Source: Sunxiuqinia elliptica (GTDB taxonomy: Bacteria > Bacteroidota > Bacteroidia > Bacteroidales > Prolixibacteraceae). Taken from it: a stretch of DNA of 64,000 nucleotides. Position numbers and translations under genes: made by a program. The DNA lies in contig NZ_FONW01000009.1 of the NCBI RefSeq assembly GCF_900113005.1, forward strand, positions 124,001 through 188,000, in the 5' to 3' direction. Shown here in pieces: positions 7,813 through 16,714 of this stretch (position 1 is its first letter; every line of letters starts with the position of its first letter). The notes beneath the pieces were generated by a model. That model saw only the letters and a list, made by a program, of their open reading frames with translations, had not been told where the DNA came from and did no database searches.

Positions 7813-9525
7813 CTACCAACCAGGATTTTGCCCCAGATTGGGATTCAATACCAATTCGTTTTCTTTAATTGGATACAGGTAATCTCTGTTTGGATTAAAC
7901 TGCCATCCCTGCGGAAGTGCTCCCCCTAAAGGATCCAGGAACCCATTTTCATCGACGGCATAGGCAGGCACAATGTTGAATTGGTCTTTCTTGGCACCCA
8001 AAGGCTTTTTACCAATAATCAGCTCATCTGCCGCAGCCCACCGGGCAATGTCCTGAAAACGGAGTTCCTCCAAGGCTAACTCAATTTTGCGTTCTCTTCG
8101 AACTTCATTGATTATCGGTGACAACTCGGGGAATTCCCATTTTGGATCGGCAATAATATCTGCTAAAATCAAATTAGGCATACCAACCCGATCCCTTAGC
8201 TTCTTGATTGTTTGATCAATATCTTCCTGAGTAATGCTTCCCAGCTCAGCCTTCGCCTCCACATAGTTCAACAAAACTTCTGCATAGCGAAACTGAATAG
8301 AAGGTGTTTCCTCAAAGTTTAAATCGTGAAATTCGGTGTGTGGATTGTAGTGTTTCCGACGCTGAAACCCAGTAGGTGTCGTATAGTCAATATTGACAAA
8401 CAGCTTTGTTTCGTAAACTTCATTCCACAGGACTGTATCTCCATCGGTTATTTTCCAGGGAACATCCGGGGTAAAAATAGTTTGATAAAAACGTGGATCC
8501 CTGTTTTTAGCCTCATCTGCAATGGTATTGTATCCTTGAAACAACGGACTAACCTGGATCGGTTTCCCGTCAGTACATAAGTAAGCATCGGCCAACGAAC
8601 GCGTAATACCAAAACTCCAGGGATAAGCTAAATAATCCAACTTCCGCTTTGCACTCACATTCAGATCCAAGTCCATCTTGTTCCAGAACATTACTTCTTG
8701 ATTATTGGTATAATCCCGAAGCCCAAACAAATCGACATAATCAGTCGCTGGAGAGCCTGTTGAATAAATATCATACAAGCCACTATTCATAACCTGACTT
8801 GCAGCCTCAGCAGCTTTATTCAAGTACTTATCAGGCTGAGCATTAGCAACTCCAAAATCGGAGCCTGCATGGTATTTTTCCCAAGTACCTTCGTAAAGCG
8901 CCACTCTGGATTGGAACAACAAGGCGATCCACTTATTCAACCGAGAATAACCACTCGTTTTTTCAGCTGTCATGTACATCGCTGCCGAATCAAGATCAGC
9001 AATTATCTGGTCTGCAACCACATTTCGGGCATCACGAGTTCCATAGAGTTCTGGAGAATTGGTCTGTAGTTGCTTTGCTACCCACTGAACATCTCCAAAG
9101 TTTTTCAACAACTGATAATAGAAGAAAGCTCTAAAGAAATGTGCTTCGCCAACGTATTGCTGGTACTCTTCAAAATCAGCTTCACACTTCTTATAATTAT
9201 CAAAGAAATAGTTGACAGCCCTCACATTGGCATATGAAAGAGAAGGTCCTGAATTAATGGTCATTGTTCCCTCGAGACGTTGATCCATCGTTCGGTCATT
9301 CATATGAATATCTGAACCAATATCACCTCTGTGATAATATTGATGAGGAAAAATACTCCGGTTGTAGAACTGGTTCAGATATATCTTCATGTCACTGGGC
9401 TGGGTGAAAAAAACCGCATCAGTAACCTGATCTAAAGGATATCGATCCAAAAAGTCTTCATCCTGGCAGCTAACAAAAAACGAGCTTAAACAAATGAAGC
9501 ATATTAGTAATTTCAAATCGTTCAT
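7813..9525 (-). CDS. SusD/RagB-family glycan-binding lipoprotein (PUL 1)
   Basis: A 570-residue outer-membrane lipoprotein. The signal peptide ends in a lipobox with Cys20 (FFVSC), followed by an acidic DEDFLD stretch typical of surface-exposed SusD proteins. The N-terminal TPR-like region (AHFFRAFFYYQLLKNFG) and the C-terminal RRERKIELALEELRFQDIARW motif region are family hallmarks. It would cap the SusC barrel and bind the glycan at the cell surface. It follows susC by 27 bp. The ligand cannot be predicted from sequence. Confidence 0.93.
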   Translation of the reverse strand: MNDLKLLICFICLSSFFVSCQDEDFLDRYPLDQVTDAVFFTQPSDMKIYLNQFYNRSIFPHQYYHRGDIGSDIHMNDRTMDQRLEGTMTINSGPSLSYANVRAVNYFFDNYKKCEADFEEYQQYVGEAHFFRAFFYYQLLKNFGDVQWVAKQLQTNSPELYGTRDARNVVADQIIADLDSAAMYMTAEKTSGYSRLNKWIALLFQSRVALYEGTWEKYHAGSDFGVANAQPDKYLNKAAEAASQVMNSGLYDIYSTGSPATDYVDLFGLRDYTNNQEVMFWNKMDLDLNVSAKRKLDYLAYPWSFGITRSLADAYLCTDGKPIQVSPLFQGYNTIADEAKNRDPRFYQTIFTPDVPWKITDGDTVLWNEVYETKLFVNIDYTTPTGFQRRKHYNPHTEFHDLNFEETPSIQFRYAEVLLNYVEAKAELGSITQEDIDQTIKKLRDRVGMPNLILADIIADPKWEFPELSPIINEVRRERKIELALEELRFQDIARWAAADELIIGKKPLGAKKDQFNIVPAYAVDENGFLDPLGGALPQGWQFNPNRDYLYPIKENELVLNPNLGQNPGW

Positions 9526-9552
9526 AACTATCTGATTTAAATATTCTTTTTA

Positions 9553-12500
9553 CTAAAATGTTAAACTAAAACCAAAAGAAAACATCTGAGTGATTGGGTA
9601 AATTTCTCCCAAATCAATTCCCCCTTCGCGACGGTTTGAGGCAACAGTTGTTTCCGGTTCAAAAAGGTCAGGCAATGAAGAAAAGGTCAATAGGTTTTCG
9701 CCTGATACATATACTCTTGCCTTTTGGATAAATACTTTCTTTGAGATCTTCTCAGGAAGTGTATATCCAATTTGCAGGTTTTTTAACCTTAAGTAAGAAG
9801 CATTTAAAACATACCTGGTTTGATCCTGAATATTCTTATTTCGTTGTGATGAGAAGTAAGGCTTTGGAAGGTAAGAGTTGGTATTCGGCCCAAAAATATT
9901 TGTTTCATCAGCAGGCCGCCAATAGTCCATCATCAATCCTCCCTCTAAAAGGGTTGAATTATTTGGTGCAGCCATTAATCCCCAGAAATATTCGGAATTG
10001 CTTGGTAAGAAATCACGTTTCCCAATTCCTTGCCAAAACATTTTCAAATCAAAATTCTTCCAGTTCGCACCAATTGAGATGTTATAGGCGTAACGAGGAG
10101 TGGTATTGGCAATTATCGACAGGTCGCCATGATCATCCAAGGTACTATTGCCTGGGTTAATTTCCTTATCATCATTTAAATCTTTATACTTGATATCACC
10201 AGGTCCCCAAGTGGCATAGTAATAAGATTGATCAAACATGTCCTCTCCTTCTTGCTGAATAATACCATCAGTTGTCAGTCCCCAAATATCGCCATACATT
10301 TTTCCAGCATACCAGGAATGAACGTTTCCTGTTGCATTAAGATATTCGAGAATCTTCGTTTTATAATCACTCAATCCAACTTTCACATCGTAGGAGAAAT
10401 CCGAAGAAATTCGGTCTTTCCAACCAATCGAAAGCTCAATTCCCGTTGTTGATAACTTTGCATTGTTTGCTGCTGGCGCACTGGTTCCCAATACTGAAGG
10501 CAGTTGCTCTGATGGGCCAATCATATCTGAAGTAATCCGCTCGTACCAATCGAATACCACACTTAACCGATGATTCAGAAATTCGGAATCAAAACCGACA
10601 TCAAAAGTAGTAATCGTTTCCCAGGTCAAATCCGGGCTAATAATCCGTGGAGACCGGGCATACAATGGAAGTTCATCATCAACAATATAATCATTCCGAA
10701 GACTGACAGGAATGGTAGCCAAATACAAGTAGTTTGCAACATTCTGGTTTCCTAAAGAACCGTAAGAAACCCTAAATTTCAATGTATTCACATAGTCTTC
10801 GAGAGAGGCCCAAAAGTTTTCTCGTGCAATATTGTAGCCGGCTGAGAACGATGGAAAAAAGCCCCACCTTGAACCGCGGGCAAATCTTGACGATCCGTCG
10901 TAGCGAGCACTAAACTCCACCAGATACTTTTCATCGTAGTTGTAGTTAAGTCTGCCAAATATCCCCATGGTTGTCCAATGCCCTAAGCGATCATCCAGCG
11001 TCATCGTTCCTGATGCAGCTCTGATTGCCACAATCTCGGGAGTAATCAGATCCATTTTTGAACCATACAAGCTATTGTATTCATTTTTATCCCACTCGTA
11101 ACCAACTAAACCTTTAAAGTAGTGTTTATTCAGTTTTTTCTCATAGGAGCTAAAAGCACTAAACAAGGTGTATTTTTTTTGAGACAAACTGGTTCTGGCC
11201 CCTGTTGTTGACTCCCCAATATTTCCGGAACCGCCATTGGCCCATGTCGTAGGAACCGGCTTTGGATTCTGAAACGAAGATCCCCATTCGTAGTTGTAGT
11301 TGTAACGAACATTGGTCTTCCAGCCTTTTACGGGTTCTACTTCAATCCCGAAATTCATCCATAAATCATTCTTTTCATCTTTTATTCTTCCGCCTTCTTC
11401 CAGCAATGGAATCAATGGATTATTGTATGTGCCATCAATATTATAGACTGGCATCGTTGGGAAAAAGTTAATGAACTGCGACCAGGTATAGGTCCGGGGT
11501 AAGCCAACCATTCCAATCGGATGATCCTGATTGGTACGTGCATACTTCGTACTAAAATCAAATCGTCCCCACTCGGTAACTTTCGATGAAAAATTAGCCA
11601 AGACATTATACCGTTGATAAGAATCCTCTCCCCAAGTATACAGGCCGGGCTGATCAAAAACGCCAGCGGTAAAATAATACTGTGTTTTTTCTGTACTCCC
11701 ACTCATATTGATGTTATGCTTCTGGTTAAAAGCATAGTCTTTATAATACATCTGAGTCCAGTTATTATTGGCATTACCAACCCAACGTCCGCGCCAATGG
11801 CTATTTGGTGGGTTCTCCGGATCATACGGATAGCTGTAAGTTCCATCGATGTAACCTTTAATGCGTTCCACCTGCTCATCCGGGAAAGTAGGTCCAAGTC
11901 CGGCATTGGCGCGGGCCTGGTTAAATGCGATTGCGTAAGAGTAGGAATCCAACATACTAGGGACATAAATAGGAACGGCAAACGAAAGGTTGTTACTATA
12001 CTGAATTTGAACCGGTTGATCTTTTTGCCCTTTCTTCGTTGTAATTAAAACAACTCCAAATGCAGCCCTTGATCCATAAACAGCTGATGCCGAAGCATCT
12101 TTCAAAACAGATACACTCTCAATTGACTCCGGATCCAGTAGGTTAACATCCATCTCAACTCCATCAACCAAAATGAGTGGTGATGAATTTCCGGAAAGCG
12201 AGCCAATCCCACGGATTTGCCACTTCTGTGTAGCTCCCGGTTCACCCCCCATATTACTCAGCGAAATGTTCAGGTTTGGAGAGGTTCCTTGCAACAGTAA
12301 GGACACATTGGAAGCAGGCCGGTTCGCTAGCTTGTCTCCTGATACCACATCAACCGATCCAGTTACATTCACCTTTTTCTGAGTTCCATACCCCACAACA
12401 ACAACTTCATCCACGCCAATCGCATCTTCTTCCAGAACAACGGTCAATTCATCATTCCCTTTGACCATTACTTCTTGCGTGCGCATTCCCATAAATGAAA

Positions 12501-13041
12501 ATACAAGGATGCCTTCAGTTGGTACTTCAGGTAATTGGAATCGGCCATCAAAATCAGTTACAACTCCACTGGTTGTCCCTTTTAGCAAGACGGAAACCCC
12601 TGGAAGCGGCTGTCCGGCGGCATCAACAACTTTACCCCGAACAGTTCTTTGTTCCAGAAGGACATTCGCCAGATCATCCGGAAGCAACACAATGGCCCGT
12701 CCTTTTATGGTATAAGTAAGCCCGGTTTCTCTCAACACATTATCCAGTACTTCACTGACCAGCTTATCTTTGAAATCACCAGTTATCCGTTCTCCCGAAT
12801 TAAGTTGCTCGTCTTTATAGACTAAAGAAAAATCCGTTTCCGTCTCCAGCACCTGAAGAACTTCTTTTAACGAATTATTTTCAAACCTGAGATTTAATCG
12901 TTTGCTCTGCGCTTGAGATACTACAGCATACGATTGCATTAAGAATCCTAAAATAAATATTAGCTGAAGCTTCATAATAAGAAGGGTTTTCCATCGTCGA
13001 AAAAGCATAGCTTTTCCTTCGACACAACAGTTTTTTTCCAT
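9553..13041 (-). CDS. SusC/RagA TonB-dependent transporter with STN domain (PUL 1)
   Basis: The chosen start is the ATG at 13041 (1162 residues), giving the usual SusC leader of charged N-terminus followed by a hydrophobic signal. A longer frame from 13113 would run through the leader hairpin. Domains in order: signal peptide, STN domain (about 48-115), carboxypeptidase-regulatory-like domain (about 133-205), a DEVVVVGYG region just before the plug, the plug, and a 22-stranded barrel to the C-terminal phenylalanine. STN-bearing SusC proteins signal through FecR to an ECF sigma factor, and both genes lie immediately upstream. It imports oligosaccharides powered by TonB-ExbB-ExbD. Confidence 0.93.
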   Translation of the reverse strand: MEKNCCVEGKAMLFRRWKTLLIMKLQLIFILGFLMQSYAVVSQAQSKRLNLRFENNSLKEVLQVLETETDFSLVYKDEQLNSGERITGDFKDKLVSEVLDNVLRETGLTYTIKGRAIVLLPDDLANVLLEQRTVRGKVVDAAGQPLPGVSVLLKGTTSGVVTDFDGRFQLPEVPTEGILVFSFMGMRTQEVMVKGNDELTVVLEEDAIGVDEVVVVGYGTQKKVNVTGSVDVVSGDKLANRPASNVSLLLQGTSPNLNISLSNMGGEPGATQKWQIRGIGSLSGNSSPLILVDGVEMDVNLLDPESIESVSVLKDASASAVYGSRAAFGVVLITTKKGQKDQPVQIQYSNNLSFAVPIYVPSMLDSYSYAIAFNQARANAGLGPTFPDEQVERIKGYIDGTYSYPYDPENPPNSHWRGRWVGNANNNWTQMYYKDYAFNQKHNINMSGSTEKTQYYFTAGVFDQPGLYTWGEDSYQRYNVLANFSSKVTEWGRFDFSTKYARTNQDHPIGMVGLPRTYTWSQFINFFPTMPVYNIDGTYNNPLIPLLEEGGRIKDEKNDLWMNFGIEVEPVKGWKTNVRYNYNYEWGSSFQNPKPVPTTWANGGSGNIGESTTGARTSLSQKKYTLFSAFSSYEKKLNKHYFKGLVGYEWDKNEYNSLYGSKMDLITPEIVAIRAASGTMTLDDRLGHWTTMGIFGRLNYNYDEKYLVEFSARYDGSSRFARGSRWGFFPSFSAGYNIARENFWASLEDYVNTLKFRVSYGSLGNQNVANYLYLATIPVSLRNDYIVDDELPLYARSPRIISPDLTWETITTFDVGFDSEFLNHRLSVVFDWYERITSDMIGPSEQLPSVLGTSAPAANNAKLSTTGIELSIGWKDRISSDFSYDVKVGLSDYKTKILEYLNATGNVHSWYAGKMYGDIWGLTTDGIIQQEGEDMFDQSYYYATWGPGDIKYKDLNDDKEINPGNSTLDDHGDLSIIANTTPRYAYNISIGANWKNFDLKMFWQGIGKRDFLPSNSEYFWGLMAAPNNSTLLEGGLMMDYWRPADETNIFGPNTNSYLPKPYFSSQRNKNIQDQTRYVLNASYLRLKNLQIGYTLPEKISKKVFIQKARVYVSGENLLTFSSLPDLFEPETTVASNRREGGIDLGEIYPITQMFSFGFSLTF

Positions 13042-13092
13042 ACTTTTGTTTCGTTTTGTAGTTAATTTAATTAGGTTAACACAGACTAAATC

Positions 13093-13123
13093 AAGATGGG
13101 GAATGGTGGGCATTCCCCATTTT
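13093..13123 (-). promoter_or_regulatory. Hairpin in the fecR-susC spacer (PUL 1)
   Basis: Arms 13093-13105 and 13111-13123 pair over 13 positions (one G-U) around a 5-nt loop, 52 bases before the susC ATG. The A/T flanks give it a terminator-like look on the minus strand. It may separate susC expression from the sigma/FecR genes, or act as a leader structure; the same position in PUL 2 also has a hairpin. Confidence 0.5.
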
Positions 13124-13163
13124 TAATAAGTTATATCATAGGCACTTCGTTTTACTTGTTGGG

Positions 13164-14165
13164 TCAGGACTTCTTCCTTTGAATACTAAATTTTCTAAAA
13201 TCTTCTTTTGTATAGCTTATAGGCATGGTTAGTTGAAAAATATCTAAGATTTCTTCAATGGTTTCAGCATTTTTAAAAACTCCTGAATAAACGATCTTAT
13301 TCAGATCGTCACTTTTCACTTCAATATCGACATCGTACCAGCGTTCCAGACGAAGCACCAATTCTTCGAAAGGAATTTCCTTAAAATCGAATAAGTTGTC
13401 TTTCCATTTGGCCGATGTGCCTCCGCTAAGCTCTCCCATGATAAACTGCCCATCCTTGTATTGCAAAGTCTGACCAGGATGTAAAGCCAGATGCTGTTTC
13501 CCTCGGATAATCTCAACACTTCCTTCAAGGAGAGCTGTTTCTGTCCGGTTAAAATCGGCATAGCCAGTAACGTTAAACTTTGTTCCCAACACCCGGACCG
13601 TATAGTCCCGTGTTTGAACCGAGAACTTTGATTTCTGTTGCTTGGCGACTTCAAAATAAGCTTCACCATCCAGTTTTACATTTCGGTTCCCAGCCATAAA
13701 ATTGCTGGGATAAGAAAGGCTCGACTCCGAATTCATCCATACCTTTGAGCCATCAGGCAGCAACAGCTGAGATTTTTCTCCCCGAGGAACTTTCGTTTCA
13801 AACCATACAACTTTAACTTCCTCTACCGGTTTGGATGAGAAAAGATAGGTCCCCCCCCCACCCAGTATTAATCCGACTACGATTGCAGCCGCAACACGAA
13901 GAAATAAAAATGAAGATTTTTTCTTTCGGGGCACTGAAGGAAACTGTTGCCGAAGTAATAACTTACTCTTCAACTCTGCATACGAACGCTCGATCAATGG
14001 ATCAGTGTCCTCTTGTAAAGCAAATTCATTTTTCAATTGAAAAAAGAATGCTTTATTTTCTGCACTTTCTTTTATCCATGCATATAAGAAAGTTTCCTCT
14101 TCTTTAGATAACTCCCCTTTAAAGTAGGCCATTATCCTTTCCCTCATTTGGCTTGCCGTATCCAT
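13164..14165 (-). CDS. FecR-family anti-sigma factor (PUL 1)
   Basis: A 333-residue single-pass protein. Residues 1-85 form the cytoplasmic sigma-binding part, 86-109 the membrane segment, and the remainder is the periplasmic FecR domain (motif region VPRGEKSQLLLPDGS at 127-141) with a C-terminal DUF4974-like part. It receives the signal from the STN domain of the adjacent SusC and controls the ECF sigma encoded 82 bp upstream. Odd feature: a run of nine G on the coding strand (bases 13851-13859) encodes glycines at the outer end of the membrane segment. A one-base slip either way meets a stop codon within about 13 codons. Confidence 0.92.
   Translation of the reverse strand: MDTASQMRERIMAYFKGELSKEEETFLYAWIKESAENKAFFFQLKNEFALQEDTDPLIERSYAELKSKLLLRQQFPSVPRKKKSSFLFLRVAAAIVVGLILGGGGTYLFSSKPVEEVKVVWFETKVPRGEKSQLLLPDGSKVWMNSESSLSYPSNFMAGNRNVKLDGEAYFEVAKQQKSKFSVQTRDYTVRVLGTKFNVTGYADFNRTETALLEGSVEIIRGKQHLALHPGQTLQYKDGQFIMGELSGGTSAKWKDNLFDFKEIPFEELVLRLERWYDVDIEVKSDDLNKIVYSGVFKNAETIEEILDIFQLTMPISYTKEDFRKFSIQRKKS
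13851..13859 (-). repeat. G9 homopolymer inside fecR
   Basis: Nine consecutive C on the plus strand (nine G in the coding strand) sit in frame as GGG GGG GGG in the fecR membrane-segment codons. After a one-base deletion the frame reaches TAG after about 9 codons; after a one-base insertion it reaches TAA after about 13. This is the longest G/C homopolymer noticed in the window and a candidate for slipped-strand variation. Confidence 0.8.
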
Positions 14166-14247
14166 TGTCTTTTGATTTTCAACTATGGAACACTTGCCAG
14201 AGGGATATACCCTACCTCAATTCTCAAAAAAATTTGGATTTTTTTTA

Positions 14248-14856
14248 TTAAAACGACTTCAGTTCTTGAAGAACAACCAAAATAGCAGACAAAGGAAGGT
14301 AGCCGGCAAACTTTTCGCGGTAAATGCTTAACGCTTTCGAAATATGCTTTTCCACTGTTTTTATACTCAAACCTAACTGATCAGCTATTTCTTGATTTTT
14401 AAGACCATCGATACGGCTCATTCTAAAAACCTGCTGGCATTTATCCGGAAGTCGCTCCATCACTTCAGTTACTTTCTCAAAAAGCTCCTTCTCGACTAAC
14501 AGGTACGGTTCATCTCCAACCATATCAATGTAGTACAATTCTTCTCCCAGATACTGATCTTTCACCTGAGATTTTAAGTTATCAACCACTTTCAGATGCC
14601 GGATGTAGTTTAAGCTAGCGTTGCGAACCATCTTATATAAAAAAGCTTCAGGATGTTCGTAATGAAAAGTGGTTTGCATTTCCCAGAGCCGGATAAAAAC
14701 ATTTTGCACCAGATCTTTGGCAAGTCCTGTATCGCCAATTATTTTTAAAGCAAAAGCATATAGACGAGGAAAATAAAGCGTGTAAAGCCGTTGAAAAGCT
14801 CTTTCATCACCTTGAGATACTGCATGAAACAACTTGATATGTTCTTCAGTCTTCAA
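14248..14856 (-). CDS. ECF sigma-70 factor (PUL 1)
   Basis: A 202-residue sigma factor. Region 2 includes DLVQNVFIRLWE, and region 4 has the helix-turn-helix around IADQLGLSIKTVEKH. It belongs to the Bacteroidota group of ECF factors paired with FecR. The start is a TTG at 14856: the next upstream in-frame codons include a TAA, and no ATG occurs before the conserved region. This may keep synthesis low. It should direct transcription of the SusC/SusD operon downstream when the SusC-FecR relay is active (family knowledge). It begins 263 bp beyond the stop of PUL 2's last gene. Confidence 0.92.
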   Translation of the reverse strand: MKTEEHIKLFHAVSQGDERAFQRLYTLYFPRLYAFALKIIGDTGLAKDLVQNVFIRLWEMQTTFHYEHPEAFLYKMVRNASLNYIRHLKVVDNLKSQVKDQYLGEELYYIDMVGDEPYLLVEKELFEKVTEVMERLPDKCQQVFRMSRIDGLKNQEIADQLGLSIKTVEKHISKALSIYREKFAGYLPLSAILVVLQELKSF

Positions 14857-15048
14857 TCCAGCTTAAATTTTTTCGTAAGGAATAGGCTCAGTTTAGTCTT
14901 TTAAAAGTATAAAACTATATGAGGAGAAAAAATTTAAATTACACTTATTTAAAAATTCAATATGTCATATCTTTCTATTATTTAAACATTTGGTCAAATA
15001 AGAGTAAAGAAAGCTATTCCCTTAGATACAAAACTCAGACTCCCAAAA

Positions 15049-15087
15049 ATCAAAAAAGGAGAAACACTCCATGTCTGTTTCTCCTTT
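15049..15087 (-). terminator. Rho-independent terminator at end of PUL 2
   Basis: A perfect 12-bp stem (15055-15066 with 15076-15087) and 9-nt loop lie 33 bases after the Gfo/Idh stop, followed on the minus strand by a run of T. This cleanly separates PUL 2 from the sigma gene that opens PUL 1. Confidence 0.85.
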
Positions 15088-15119
15088 CTGATTTAAATCA
15101 ATCCAATGACAATATTGCG

Positions 15120-16424
15120 TTACTTAAACTTGGTAACCCCGGGAATTGCAACCGGAAGTTCATACTTTGTATCCCATGAAATATTTTTAGGGAACAACAC
15201 TTCCTCAGATGCTAAGGCTTGGTCGTATGAAATTGTCTGCCCCGTATATGCTGCCATACGCCCTGCTAAAGCCAATAAATTTGAGCGAGTCATCCATTCT
15301 CCATCATTGATCGGTTGCCCATTACGAATGGATTCAAAAAGCTCATCATGCTGTTGTTGGTACATGTTCTTTACTTTCGACTTTTTGTAAGCGTTTTCAT
15401 CTGTAAATTTCGTTTCATCATCATACCGCCAGCTATTTCTTCCACTTATCTCATGTAAACCAGTACGACAATTCACCTTACACCTTCCATCGGTACCAGC
15501 TAATTCGACCGCATACGAAGGAGAAGTTCCTGCTTGCTGACGACAGAAAAAGTAAGCTTTTGAGCCATTTGCATACTCATAGGTTACTCCAAAATGGTCA
15601 TAGATGTTCCCAAACTTCTTATCCGTGCGTTTCTGGCGTCCACCAGTGCCACTTATCTTCACAGGAGCAATATCCCCCATTGCCCATGAGAATAGGTCAA
15701 TACTATGGATTGCCTGCTCAACGATGTGATCACCCGAAAGCCAATTGTAATAAAGCCAGTTCCGTAATTGATATTCCATATCGGACCAAGCGTTTTGACG
15801 TTCCCGGTACCACAACTCACCGGTATTGTAAGTTGCTTCGGCTGTTAGAATTTCTCCGATCTGTCCATCCAACACCCGATTAAACGTTTTGCGCTTTGGA
15901 ACATGGTATCTCCAACAAAAGCCCGAAACCAATGCGAGCTCCTTTGCTTTTGACTTTTCAGCAGCAGCAATTACCCGGCGTAATCCAGGAGCATCTACGG
16001 CAAAAGGTTTCTCGCAAAAAATGTGTTTCCCTGCATTTACTGCCGCCTCTAAATGGTCAGGTCGAAACGCAGGAGGCGCGGCCAACAACACAACATCTAC
16101 ATCCGAGTCAATCAGTCTTTGAAAAGCATCCAATCCTACATATTTATTGTTTTCTGCAACCTGCACCTTATCTCCAAATTTTTGCTTCAGGCTCGCATAT
16201 GATTTTTCCAACTGATCAGAAAAGGCATCAGCCATTGCGCAAAAAATTACATTTGGATCTGCTTGCAATGCTTGCTCTGCTGCACCAGTCCCCCGATCGC
16301 CACACCCAATTAGCCCGACTTTTAAGGTCTTACTATTTGCTGCCCAAACAGCTTTTGAAGAGACTATGGTCCCTACTGTTGCCAAGCCGGCAATTTTTGT
16401 AAATCGTCTTCTTGATATATTCAT
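15120..16424 (-). CDS. Tat-exported Gfo/Idh/MocA family oxidoreductase (PUL 2)
   Basis: A 434-residue protein with a twin-arginine signal (SRRRFTK, residues 4-10). The nucleotide-binding motif GCGDRG spans residues 40-45 and the EKP signature 138-140, with K139. The C-terminal part carries the substrate domain with a conserved WRYHVPKR stretch. It resembles the exported Gfo/Idh enzymes found in Bacteroidota and Planctomycetota that act on sugars or glycosides with NAD. It is the last gene before the PUL 2 terminator, separated from the glycosidase gene by 285 bp with two hairpins, so it may be partly independently expressed. Confidence 0.87.
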   Translation of the reverse strand: MNISRRRFTKIAGLATVGTIVSSKAVWAANSKTLKVGLIGCGDRGTGAAEQALQADPNVIFCAMADAFSDQLEKSYASLKQKFGDKVQVAENNKYVGLDAFQRLIDSDVDVVLLAAPPAFRPDHLEAAVNAGKHIFCEKPFAVDAPGLRRVIAAAEKSKAKELALVSGFCWRYHVPKRKTFNRVLDGQIGEILTAEATYNTGELWYRERQNAWSDMEYQLRNWLYYNWLSGDHIVEQAIHSIDLFSWAMGDIAPVKISGTGGRQKRTDKKFGNIYDHFGVTYEYANGSKAYFFCRQQAGTSPSYAVELAGTDGRCKVNCRTGLHEISGRNSWRYDDETKFTDENAYKKSKVKNMYQQQHDELFESIRNGQPINDGEWMTRSNLLALAGRMAAYTGQTISYDQALASEEVLFPKNISWDTKYELPVAIPGVTKFK

Positions 16425-16618
16425 TATATGCTGTTTTTCGGTTAATCTAAAACTTCACCCAAGCTCTCAAAACCTTATTTTCACTGACTGGCCCCATCAA
16501 CAAACTCCGTAATTATCTAATTTGCAGTTCATTTCTTTTTCAGAAATATGAAACTGATTTCAAGTATCAGGAGCCGAAATTAATATTCGAGAAAAATAAG
16601 TCCAAAAACACAAATAAC

Positions 16619-16714
16619 AAAGGAGAAATATCTTCTCGACATTCCTCCTTTTACACACAAGCAATACTGGCCTTTACCTGCAAGCTAAGCTGATAGACTT
16701 AAGACTAGCTTAGC
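16619..16714 (-). other. Two hairpins after the glycosidase gene
   Basis: The first has 8-bp arms (16684-16691 and 16707-16714) overlapping the stop codon of the glycosidase gene. The second has 7-bp arms (16619-16625 and 16645-16651) followed by T-rich sequence on the minus strand and may act as a weak terminator. Nothing else was recognised in the 285-bp spacer 16425-16709. Confidence 0.4.

Noticed and set aside
9741-10160. 139-codon plus-strand open frame inside the PUL 1 susC gene
   Set aside because: It is antisense to a full-length SusC gene, has no domain, signal or ribosome-binding support, and is a shadow of coding bias.
15896-16402. 168-codon open frame opposite the PUL 2 Gfo/Idh gene
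   Set aside because: Low-complexity, proline/leucine-rich translation antisense to a conserved enzyme; no evidence of coding.
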